From the NCBI GenBank assembly GCA_016218105.1, contig JACRET010000090.1:1-46949 (forward strand): DNA of 46,949 nucleotides, in the 5' to 3' direction. Under the pieces are notes generated by a model. That model saw only the letters and a list, made by a program, of their open reading frames with translations, made no database searches and was not told where the DNA came from. Shown one piece after another: positions 40,792 to 46,949 of the stretch. A program made the position numbers and the translations under genes. Every line of letters begins with the position of its first letter. The stretch's first letter is position 1. The DNA is from Deltaproteobacteria bacterium. Lineage in GTDB: Bacteria; Desulfobacterota; GWC2-55-46.

Positions 40792-42468
40792 ATGCTTTCT
40801 TTAAAAAAGAGCTTAAGGGCGAAATTTACGTTGGTGTTGTTCTTGGTCGGGCTTGTGCCTCTTGGGGCTACAAGCCTTTTTTTCTATTATACGGCCAAGG
40901 ATGCCTTGTTTAAAAACGTATTCAAAGAGCTTAAGTGGAACGCTGACGAAATATCGGGCATTGTAGAGTCTCATTTTTCCGAAGCGGGAAAAGACCTCCG
41001 GATAGCCTCTGAGAACACCGCCTTTAAGATGTATTTTCTGGACAACGCGAACAAGAAGATGTGGGTAAAGGAGCAGCAAAAGACCCTGGCGCATCTAAGG
41101 TCTGTCTACCCTGACAGCATCGATGAGGCGTGTTTTATAGAATCGACGGGCCAGGAAATATCGAGGATAGTGCTCGACAAATTGGCCCATGAGCACGAGT
41201 TGTCTTCAGACGAGGACAGGTCTGAGTTTTTCAGGCAGGCCTTTCTCCTGAACGAGGATGAAGTATATCAGGGCAGGCCGATGCTCTCGGAAGACACGAA
41301 GAGGTGGGTAATCCCGAACGCCACGCCGATAGTGGTCAATGGGAAAAAGGCGGCCATTTTACACTTCGAGGTCACCATGAACTACTTCCAGCGCCTCCTT
41401 AAAAAACTCGTCAACCCCGACCGCGGTTACGGATTCATCTTAAACGACGAAGGCGCTTTCATGGCGCATACCAATATGGAACTGGGCGAGAGAGAGCCTT
41501 TTCCTCAGGCCATAACTCCTGAAACACCCGCGGCCCTGGCATCTATCTTCAAGAGGATGCTAAACAATGAAAGCGGCATAGAGCAGTTCTCAACAGGAGG
41601 CAAGGATTACTATATTATCTTTAAGCCTGTTAATACCTCCTATAACAGGGGCAGGAACGACAACCGCTGGACCATAGGGTATGTGATACCGAGCGAGCGG
41701 GTCTATGTCGAGCTTGCGATCCTAAGGTATAACATCATGGCCCTCATTTTTACGGCGCTCTTTATAATCGTCCTGGCATATACGTTGGGAAATTACGTGA
41801 CAAGGCCGATAAGGGAGCTTGCTCGCGCCACGCGTAAGGTCGCCGGTGGAGAGCTGCCGAAGATAGAGGTAAAGAGCAATGACGAGATAGGCCAGCTCTC
41901 CGAGTCCTTTAAGGTCATGGTGGAGGCCGTAACGAGGCGCGACGAAGCCCTGAAGGCCCTCGCTGTCACTGACGGGCTTACCGGATTATATAACCACAGG
42001 TTCTTTAAAGCCGAGCTTGACAGGCAGGTGAAAGGCGCTTTGAGGTTCGCGCGTCCTGTCTCTCTTATGATGGCGGATGTCGATTATTTCAAACACTATA
42101 ATGACACCAACGGGCATTCTCTGGGCGATGTCGCGCTTAAGTCCATAGCCGGCATACTGAGGAGGTCCACGAGGGAGGTGGACGTGGCGGCAAGGTACGG
42201 CGGAGAGGAATTTGTCGTGATACTGCCTGACACATCGATCGACGGCGCGATGATAGCCGCCGAGAGAATAAGAAAGAAAGTCGAAGAGGAGAATATCCCG
42301 AACAGGGAAACGCAACCCGGAGGCAAGGTCACCTTGAGTATCGGGGTCGCCACACTCCCGGACAACGTGATGGACGCGCAGGCCCTTATAGAAGCGGCTG
42401 ACAAGGCCTTATATCAGGCAAAAGAGGCGGGCAGGAATAGAGTTGTTGCGGCAAGGGCAGAAGGCTGA
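40792..42468 (+). CDS. Membrane diguanylate cyclase: double-Cache-like sensor, HAMP, GGDEF
   Basis: A 558-residue protein that probably makes c-di-GMP. Helix 1 is at about 12-33 and a periplasmic sensor of about 270 residues follows; VIPNATPIVVNGKKAAILHFEV and the GFILNDEGAFMAHTN strand look like a double Cache domain. Helix 2 is at about 312-334, HAMP at about 335-385, and GGDEF from about 390. The active site is GGEEF at 470-474. The inhibitory I-site RxxD (REVD, 461-464) is five residues upstream, so product inhibition is expected. A TATAAT at 40763 follows the rpoD terminator. The ligand is unknown. The stop codon lies inside an 18-bp palindrome. Confidence 0.92.
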   Translation: MLSLKKSLRAKFTLVLFLVGLVPLGATSLFFYYTAKDALFKNVFKELKWNADEISGIVESHFSEAGKDLRIASENTAFKMYFLDNANKKMWVKEQQKTLAHLRSVYPDSIDEACFIESTGQEISRIVLDKLAHEHELSSDEDRSEFFRQAFLLNEDEVYQGRPMLSEDTKRWVIPNATPIVVNGKKAAILHFEVTMNYFQRLLKKLVNPDRGYGFILNDEGAFMAHTNMELGEREPFPQAITPETPAALASIFKRMLNNESGIEQFSTGGKDYYIIFKPVNTSYNRGRNDNRWTIGYVIPSERVYVELAILRYNIMALIFTALFIIVLAYTLGNYVTRPIRELARATRKVAGGELPKIEVKSNDEIGQLSESFKVMVEAVTRRDEALKALAVTDGLTGLYNHRFFKAELDRQVKGALRFARPVSLMMADVDYFKHYNDTNGHSLGDVALKSIAGILRRSTREVDVAARYGGEEFVVILPDTSIDGAMIAAERIRKKVEEENIPNRETQPGGKVTLSIGVATLPDNVMDAQALIEAADKALYQAKEAGRNRVVAARAEG

Positions 42469-42499
42469 GTTCAGAAGGCTGCTGAACTCAGCCTTCTGC
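42457..42499. repeat. Perfect 18-bp palindrome across the diguanylate cyclase stop codon
   Basis: GCAGAAGGCTGAGTTCAG (42457-42474) and CTGAACTCAGCCTTCTGC (42482-42499) are exact inverse complements around a 7-nt loop. The left arm includes the last codons and the TGA (42466-42468). The right arm is the beginning of a family A repeat. No U-run follows. Confidence 0.9.
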
Positions 42500-42620
42500 T
42501 TTGTTGGCATCAAAGCTCGTCACTGCGGCGTACGGACAAAGTACGCCTCATTCCTCGCTTCTCGACGCCTCGCAGCTGAATATGCATAGCGAGCGCATTC
42601 CCCGCAGCTTGCTGCGGGGA
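42475..42620 (+). repeat. Family A repeat, truncated, with family D segment
   Basis: It starts GGCTGCTGAACTCAGCC, where other copies read GGCTGCTGAAAAAGTCC. It then follows the family through the perfect hairpin GGCGTAC GGACAAA GTACGCC (42527-42547) to CGCAGCTGAA. There it switches to the family D segment with the hairpin CCCCGCAGC TT GCTGCGGGG (42600-42619). The normal right terminus is missing. Confidence 0.82.
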
Positions 42621-42641
42621 TAATGACACTGAGAGAATAAA

Positions 42642-42674
42642 AAAAGGGCTGCGGCCAAAAGCCGCAGCCCTTTT
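42642..42674. terminator. Bidirectional terminator between convergent genes
   Basis: AAAAGGGCTGCGGC (42642-42655) and GCCGCAGCCCTTTT (42661-42674) form a perfect 14-bp stem with loop CAAAA. There are A/T tracts on both sides, so it can end transcription of the cyclase gene (+) and the SDR operon (-). Confidence 0.92.
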
Positions 42675-42732
42675 CTATTATTGCGAGTGAATTAGATAAA
42701 ATATGTGTTCTCGATTCGAAAGGACCCCGCCC

Positions 42733-43488
42733 TTACGGCATGAACGCCCCGCCGTTTACATGGATATACTGGCCGTTTACAAAATCGGAAAGCGATGACG
42801 AAAGGAATGTGACCACGCCCGCGATTTCATCCGTCGTGCCCACCCTCTTAAGAGGCGTGAAATTGGCGACCGCCTTGAACATCTCCTCCCCCATTGGAGC
42901 CGTAGCGTCCGTTGGTATGAGGCCCGGGCCTACGACGTTTACGGTAATGCCCTGGGGGCCGAGTTCCTTTGCCATTATCCTTGCGGAACTGTCCATCGCG
43001 GCCTTCGCGGCCGCGTGCGCGAAGAAGCCTTCCGACGGATAACGCGAAAGCCCGCTGCTTATGTGTATGATCTTCCCCGACCTCCTCTTAAGCATATCCT
43101 TGACCGCCGCCTGAGAGCATAAAAAGAGCGCCTTCATCTCACCGGTAATCTTTGCCTCCGCCTCATCCCATCCGTAATCCATGAACGGCTTTACGGGGAA
43201 CGCGATATTAGCGTTATTTACAAGGATATCGATCCTGCCGAATTTTTTTAACGCCCCGGCCACCATCGCTTCAACGTCTCCCTTTTCCCTGACATCTGCC
43301 TTGAACGTAATTCCGTCGCCGCCGAGCCTCTTTATTTCCTTAAGGACATCTTCGGCCTTGCCTTCGCTTTTAAAATAATTGACTACCACATGAGCCCCGG
43401 CAGAGCCCAAAGACTTCGCTATGGCAGCCCCTATTCCCCTGGACGCGCCCGTAACCAGCGCCACCTTTCCCTTAAGGCCGAGTTCCAT
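42733..43488 (-). CDS. Short-chain dehydrogenase/reductase with His in place of catalytic Tyr
   Basis: A 251-residue SDR protein similar to FabG. The dinucleotide motif is TGASRGIG (13-20), NNAN is at 91-94, and the catalytic Ser is around 144-145 (HISSG). The YxxxK motif reads H158-A-A-A-K162, so Tyr is replaced by His; the codon is CAC. A subgroup of SDRs with HGxAK at this position is known to me from other bacteria, so it may still be an active variant. A perfect AAGGAGGT precedes the ATG. It is the last gene of a minus-strand run with the CDF transporter, DsbA-like and cytochrome genes. The substrate is unknown. Confidence 0.88.
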   Translation of the reverse strand: MELGLKGKVALVTGASRGIGAAIAKSLGSAGAHVVVNYFKSEGKAEDVLKEIKRLGGDGITFKADVREKGDVEAMVAGALKKFGRIDILVNNANIAFPVKPFMDYGWDEAEAKITGEMKALFLCSQAAVKDMLKRRSGKIIHISSGLSRYPSEGFFAHAAAKAAMDSSARIMAKELGPQGITVNVVGPGLIPTDATAPMGEEMFKAVANFTPLKRVGTTDEIAGVVTFLSSSLSDFVNGQYIHVNGGAFMP

Positions 43489-43570
43489 AGTACCTCCTTG
43501 TTTTAGAGAATTCGTTTTTAAGCCGTGTTTTTCGGAACCTCAAACCTGATAAGTCATTTGCAGGGCCTCA

Positions 43571-44182
43571 TCATGCCCTTAACTGCCTTAATGCGCCCTG
43601 TATTACAAATAAAGCCGAGCGGAGGAATAGGGCCGCTATCGACAAGCCTATGGCTATGTCCGGCCAACCTTCTGATAAAAACCAGACCCCCGCTCCGGCG
43701 GCAAGCACCGATACATTCGCGATAATGTCATTCCTCGAACATAGCCAGACTGAATTCATGTTAATATCGTCACCGCGATGGCGCCAGAGGAGCCCCAGGC
43801 AAACCGAATTCATCATGAGAGCTATAACGCCGACGGCCCCTATCATGCCGGCAGCCGGCACTACCGGGTAAAGGACTTTATAAACGGCCTCTCCGAGCAC
43901 AAAGAACCCGAATAAGGCCATTATAAGCCCCTTGAACAGGGCCGAGGCAGCCCGCCACCTTGCGCCCCGCGATAGCACATAGAGGCTTAAAGCATAGACC
44001 AGCGCATCCCCAAGCATATCGAGCGAATCCGCGAGAAGCGCCGTCGAATCGGCTATGAGGCCCGCGCCGCCTTCGACCAGGAACATGACCGCGTTTATGG
44101 CCAGTACGGCCTTAAGTACCGCGCCCTGCCGCCCCCGGAGCCCTTCTATCTCACACGCCTTGTCTTGACAGCAATCGCCCAT
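43571..44182 (-). CDS. Short cation diffusion facilitator-like transporter
   Basis: A 203-residue polytopic membrane protein with about six helices. The metal-site helices are ADSTALLADSLDMLGDALVYAL (D-x3-D type) and CSRNDIIANVSVLAAG, where the usual HxxxD is NDxxAN. It begins MGDCCQDKACE, a cysteine-rich N-terminus that could bind metal. It lacks the C-terminal cytoplasmic domain of full CDF proteins (typically about 300 residues). A role in export of a soft metal or Zn2+/Fe2+ is an inference. It lies 32 nt after the DsbA-like gene. Confidence 0.8.
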   Translation of the reverse strand: MGDCCQDKACEIEGLRGRQGAVLKAVLAINAVMFLVEGGAGLIADSTALLADSLDMLGDALVYALSLYVLSRGARWRAASALFKGLIMALFGFFVLGEAVYKVLYPVVPAAGMIGAVGVIALMMNSVCLGLLWRHRGDDINMNSVWLCSRNDIIANVSVLAAGAGVWFLSEGWPDIAIGLSIAALFLRSALFVIQGALRQLRA

Positions 44183-44214
44183 CTAACACCCCGTGAAAAA
44201 CGGCCAGCTTGAGA

Positions 44215-44841
44215 CTACTGGTTTAATATGCCCTTTATGATAGTGATGACGTTATCCTTAAGCGCGTCCATGTTATGGTCAAACGCATGGGGGTTTGTCA
44301 TCAGGTTCCCGGCTATGACCAGGGTCGGCGTCTCTTCGATGCTATACACCCTGGCCATATCGAGCGCCTTCTGGGCCTCTTTCGCCTTGTCCCCCGTACG
44401 GAGCTTTCTGCTGTAATCAAACCCAAGGCCGATCTTACTCCCTATCGATTCCAGCACCTCGATCTTCCCGATGTCTTTCTTCTCGACGAAATTGGCGTTA
44501 AAGAGCGCCTTCTTCATCTGCTCGCCCTTGCCAGCCTCCTCGGCGAGAAGGTATGCCTCTCCCGGTTTTGGAGAGCCTTCTCCCCAGTAAAGCGGAACTA
44601 TCTTCCATTTTATCTTTTTCGGGAAGTTACCTTTTATCACCGGCACCGACTTTTCAAACGCGTAACAGCTTCCGCAGTAGAAGCTGAGGAATTCGAGCAC
44701 CTCAACGGTCTTTCCGTCGAACTTGTATTGATGGCCCGGGAGCTTTGTATAAGACCCTTTCAGGGCAGGGGCCTCAGCGGCGGAGGCGGTCAACGGAATG
44801 GCGATGAAGAGCGACAGTATCATGAGTAATCTTTTGATCAT
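44215..44841 (-). CDS. Periplasmic DsbA-family thiol:disulfide protein
   Basis: A 208-residue thioredoxin-fold protein with a signal peptide (cleavage probably near 21, SAAEAP). The redox motif is C56-G-S-C59 (FLSFYCGSCYAFE); classical DsbA has CPHC. The cis-Pro element is ETPTLVIAGN. The rest follows the DsbA pattern with an inserted helical domain (LLAEEAGKGEQMKKALFNANF). GGGAG precedes the ATG. Located 15 nt after the cytochrome gene, it may handle disulfides of secreted cytochromes. Oxidase versus reductase role cannot be told from CGSC alone. Confidence 0.88.
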   Translation of the reverse strand: MIKRLLMILSLFIAIPLTASAAEAPALKGSYTKLPGHQYKFDGKTVEVLEFLSFYCGSCYAFEKSVPVIKGNFPKKIKWKIVPLYWGEGSPKPGEAYLLAEEAGKGEQMKKALFNANFVEKKDIGKIEVLESIGSKIGLGFDYSRKLRTGDKAKEAQKALDMARVYSIEETPTLVIAGNLMTNPHAFDHNMDALKDNVITIIKGILNQ

Positions 44842-44856
44842 TTGTGATTCTCCCTT

Positions 44857-46035
44857 CTAGTGTTTTATCTTTTCGTGGTAAAGCTTGAAGTCAAAATCAG
44901 GGCTGTTGCTTTTAGTATGGCATCTCAGACAGGCCTGTTCAGTTACGGGCCTTAACGGGGTGAGTTCCTGAGCATGGTCTCTGCCCGGCCCGTGGCAGGC
45001 CTCGCACTGGACATCCTTAAGCTGGGGTGTCGTTACGGCGCTGTAAAAGCCGCCTTCCTCACCGAAGCCGACGGTATGGCACTTGACGCATTCAGGGTCC
45101 TTGGACTTTCCGGCGTTTACCAGTGAATCGAACGCGCCGGCGTGCCTTGTCTTCTCCCAACTCTCTGAGAAGGGCTTGTGGCACTCCGCGCATTTTACGG
45201 CTCCGGCATACTGGCCGCCTGAAGCGGCTTTCTTTTCATCTTCTTTCAGCAGCCCTGCCACGCGCGAGTCGTATTCCTTCAAGACACCGCGCACCTCCGC
45301 GTCCTCTTCTATTTCCCTGCCCAGGGACTGCCATCTATGGGTGGCTTTCGTGATCCCTTTTTTCCCGAAGGAGAGGGTGAGGATGCCGAGTTTCTTATTT
45401 CTCGGGTAGCCCGATACGATAACCGTCCCATTGACTTTAACGGGCTCTTCAAGCTCCTCTCCTGAAGAGGTTATAATAACGTCCCAATGCCTTATGGCCC
45501 TGGCGTCAGAGACGGGCTTGTCCGTCAATAAGATATTCAGCCGGCCTTTTCTTAGGCCGCCGGGATCAACGCTTGCGTTTATCTTGAACGGGCCGCGCTC
45601 AAACGAGGCGGTACGGCTAGACCCCCTCAGGCCGGAGATGACCGGGACCCCGTTTTTTTTGGCAAGCGGCAAGAGAAAATCCCCGTGGAACGCGGCTTCA
45701 TGTTTCAGGAAAGCGGCTACATCGTAATCCATAATGCTGAAGGCCTTCAAGATGGCCTCTGCCTTAAACCTCCCCTGCGGCGAATCCTCTGCCATTGAGT
45801 TTCCCGCGTCTATCAGCAGATACGGCGAAAGCCCTTTTTTTTGCGAGGAGATAAAGCCTGAAAGCCTGGCCAGCCCTCCGGATTCTGATTTGGGCGAGCA
45901 ACCGCATGGTTCAAGCTCACCGTTAATAGAGCCGGTATAGAGGATGTTAAGCGTCTCATCCTGTCCGTGCGCCAGGACGGGAGAGAGGAGCAAAAAAAAG
46001 ACAAAGATAATGAACCTGATCAAAGGCGACTCCAT
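44857..46035 (-). CDS. Tetrahaem cytochrome c with degenerate UshA-like N-terminal domain
   Basis: A 392-residue exported protein. The signal peptide ends near LAHGQD. The N-terminal domain (about 27-260) resembles the metallophosphatase part of 5'-nucleotidases: LNILYTGSINGELEPCGC and GGLARLSGFI, then LLIDAGNS. The usual metal ligands are missing (DxH reads SxN, and GD reads GN). The C-terminal domain has four CxxCH haem sites, CAECH 282-286, CVKCH 316-320, CEACH 344-348 and CLRCH 369-373, as in cytochrome c554-type proteins. It is probably periplasmic electron transfer. It heads the minus-strand run. The start has a weak Shine-Dalgarno. Confidence 0.88.
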   Translation of the reverse strand: MESPLIRFIIFVFFLLLSPVLAHGQDETLNILYTGSINGELEPCGCSPKSESGGLARLSGFISSQKKGLSPYLLIDAGNSMAEDSPQGRFKAEAILKAFSIMDYDVAAFLKHEAAFHGDFLLPLAKKNGVPVISGLRGSSRTASFERGPFKINASVDPGGLRKGRLNILLTDKPVSDARAIRHWDVIITSSGEELEEPVKVNGTVIVSGYPRNKKLGILTLSFGKKGITKATHRWQSLGREIEEDAEVRGVLKEYDSRVAGLLKEDEKKAASGGQYAGAVKCAECHKPFSESWEKTRHAGAFDSLVNAGKSKDPECVKCHTVGFGEEGGFYSAVTTPQLKDVQCEACHGPGRDHAQELTPLRPVTEQACLRCHTKSNSPDFDFKLYHEKIKH

Positions 46036-46243
46036 TTTTTAGGCGAGGGAAAGGCCGTAAGCGCTCCGCTCCGAAAGAGCGGACATCACTTCAGACTGTT
46101 TAAAAGATATCGATTGGAAGTGAATGAACCTCTAAACCGCATTCTGCTTTTATAAGGGCCTTCTCCATGCAACTAATGGATATATTAACTTATTCATGGC
46201 GGTCTCGTCAACAGGCCCGGACTCTCCTGGTGACAACGGCTAC

Positions 46244-46272
46244 TTGACATTGCCATGTTTTAGTCTTCTAAT
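46244..46272 (+). promoter_or_regulatory. Strong sigma70-type promoter of the 46321 gene
   Basis: A perfect TTGACA (46244-46249) and TCTAAT (46267-46272) are separated by 17 nt. The predicted start is near 46279, giving a leader of about 42 nt. Confidence 0.75.
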
Positions 46273-46320
46273 TAATATAGAATATGAAATTCAAGTTCAA
46301 TGTGATCGGAGGTGAATTTT

Positions 46321-46584
46321 ATGAAATACCTGATCGAGACCCCTCATACCAAGGAGGAATGCCTGAAGGCGCTCGACGAAATACTCGCGAAAGGGCAGGA
46401 AGTCCTTAGCAAGTTTGATTGGGGGTGCGTCGCAGGCGACCATACAGGGTACGCATTAGTAGAGGCTGAAAACGAGGCGAAGGCGAGGAACATGATCCCG
46501 GCATTTCTGAATAAGAAGGCCCGGATCATCCAGGTCGGCAAGTTTACGCCGGAACAGATAAGGTCGTTCCACAAAGCGGCATGA
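46321..46584 (+). CDS. Small conserved protein of unknown function
   Basis: An 87-residue soluble protein (MKYLIETPHTKEECLKALDE...). The ATG at 46321 is chosen because GGAGGTGA lies 6 nt upstream; the GTG at 46312 falls within that Shine-Dalgarno. The layout of a strand, a helix with EECLKALDEILAKG, FDWGCVAGDHTGYALVEAENEAKARNM and a final strand ARIIQVGKF suggests a small ferredoxin-like (dimeric alpha/beta-barrel) fold. A conserved-looking C-x3-D-H (CVAGDH) may be a functional site. It has its own promoter and terminator, so it is monocistronic. I do not recognise a named function. Confidence 0.82.
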   Translation: MKYLIETPHTKEECLKALDEILAKGQEVLSKFDWGCVAGDHTGYALVEAENEAKARNMIPAFLNKKARIIQVGKFTPEQIRSFHKAA

Positions 46585-46650
46585 CGTTGCCAGTGCCCAT
46601 CGGTCGTTTTCTTATGGCGGCAGTGTAACTATAGTCCTACCTGAAATACA

Positions 46651-46683
46651 AAAAGCACTTGGCGCTTGCCAGGTGCTTTTTTT
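46651..46683. terminator. Terminator after the 46321 gene, usable in both directions
   Basis: AAAAGCACTTGGC and GCCAGGTGCTTTT pair (13 bp with one wobble, loop GCTT), followed by TTT and preceded by an A-run. It lies between convergent genes. Confidence 0.9.
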
Positions 46684-46715
46684 GTTAAAAGTAGGCGAGA
46701 ATAAAAAGAAGGGTT

Positions 46716-46949
46716 CTATTCTGAGGCCTTTTTTTTAGCTTCCAGCTCCTCCCATCTCCTGTACGACGCTTCCAGCCTTGATTCTATCTCTTCCATCCGC
46801 GACTTCGATTCGGAAGCCTTTTGCCCGCCCTGCCTGTAAAGTGCGGGGTCTGACATCGTCTTGTAAAGGCTCTGCTGCTCGGCCTCAAGCGCCTCTATCT
46901 TCTCGGGCAACTCCTTGAGCTCCCTATCTTCATTGAAGCTGAGTTTTGC
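46716..46949 (-). CDS. uup: ABC-F family ATPase Uup, C-terminal end only
   Basis: The C-terminal 77 residues of a gene that runs off the window edge. It begins AKLSFNEDRELKELPEKIEA, the start of the Uup C-terminal coiled-coil domain. LEAEQQSLYKTMSDPALYRQG, SRMEEIESRLEASYRRWEELEAKKK follows. Uup proteins are ribosome/DNA-associated ABC-F ATPases without membrane domains. No ATPase motif is visible in this fragment, so assignment rests on the coiled coil. It faces the 46321 gene across a shared terminator. Confidence 0.82.
   Translation of the reverse strand, partial: AKLSFNEDRELKELPEKIEALEAEQQSLYKTMSDPALYRQGGQKASESKSRMEEIESRLEASYRRWEELEAKKKASE

Noticed and set aside
42500..42640. Terminator role for the family A repeat after the cyclase gene
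   Set aside because: No U-run follows its hairpins; a perfect bidirectional terminator lies just downstream at 42642-42674.

Overview
This window looks like a chromosomal stretch of a Gram-negative, diderm bacterium with a lipopolysaccharide (LPS) outer membrane. The evidence is a large heptose/LPS-core gene cluster, WaaL-like and lipid-recycling enzymes, an RpoD sigma factor, a tetrahaem periplasmic cytochrome and a periplasmic DsbA. The gene mix (DUF4416-YicC-Gmk-RpoZ, AMMECR1-type AmrA, NadA, a multihaem cytochrome with a UshA-like domain) and the frequent AGG (Arg) and ATA (Ile) codons resemble Nitrospirota or Desulfobacterota. That placement is an inference, not a demonstrated assignment. 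I saw no tRNA, rRNA, CRISPR array, transposase or prophage gene.

Layout. 1-5140: small unknown genes, yjbQ, rsmD-coaD, an aspartate aminotransferase and an orphan amrA, separated by dispersed palindromic repeats. 5281-9366: nadA with a good sigma70-type promoter, a repeat-filled gap, and a P-type Ca2+ ATPase on the minus strand. 9600-26954: a 17-gene plus-strand LPS cluster. It holds waaF, gmhB, waaC, a PAP2 phosphatase, a GT39 transferase, a DPM1-like GT2, a UPF0104 membrane protein, a Trm112-like mini-protein, a WaaE-like GT2, three more GT9 heptosyltransferase-type genes, three GT4 genes, a WaaL-like ligase and the heptose-7-P kinase rfaE1. 27003-29312: DUF4416, yicC, gmk, rpoZ and a strong terminator. 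29397-31942: an AlgI/AlgJ-like O-acetylation pair. 31935-38809 (minus): a four-gene peptide-type ABC importer in the order binding protein, permease, permease, fused double ATPase (yejABEF-like). 39043-40753: rpoD with promoter and terminator. 40792-42468: a Cache-HAMP-GGDEF diguanylate cyclase. 42733-46035 (minus): SDR oxidoreductase, short CDF transporter, DsbA-like protein and tetrahaem cytochrome. 46244-46683: a self-contained small gene with its own promoter and terminator. 46716-end: the C-terminus of an ABC-F protein (Uup).

How the genes work together. GmhB and RfaE1 act in ADP-heptose synthesis, and WaaC/WaaF/WaaQ-like enzymes place heptoses on the inner core. The GT2-flippase-GT39-PAP2 group looks like an undecaprenyl-phosphate-sugar route that decorates LPS on the periplasmic side, and the WaaL-like protein would attach a polymer. 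The AlgI/AlgJ-like pair may O-acetylate an envelope polysaccharide.

The most unusual signals are: (a) a MITE-like repeat family of about 150 bp (six copies) with GGCTGCTGAAAAA termini, one copy supplying a gene's stop codon; (b) a perfect 18-bp palindrome spanning the diguanylate cyclase stop codon that looks like template-switch repair between gene and repeat; (c) a WaaL homologue whose motif histidine is leucine; (d) C-terminal four-cysteine clusters in four of five GT9 enzymes; (e) a solute-binding protein that appears anchored at both ends; (f) a near-consensus promoter whose predicted start lies about 3 nt before the ATG of a DUF2007-like gene.
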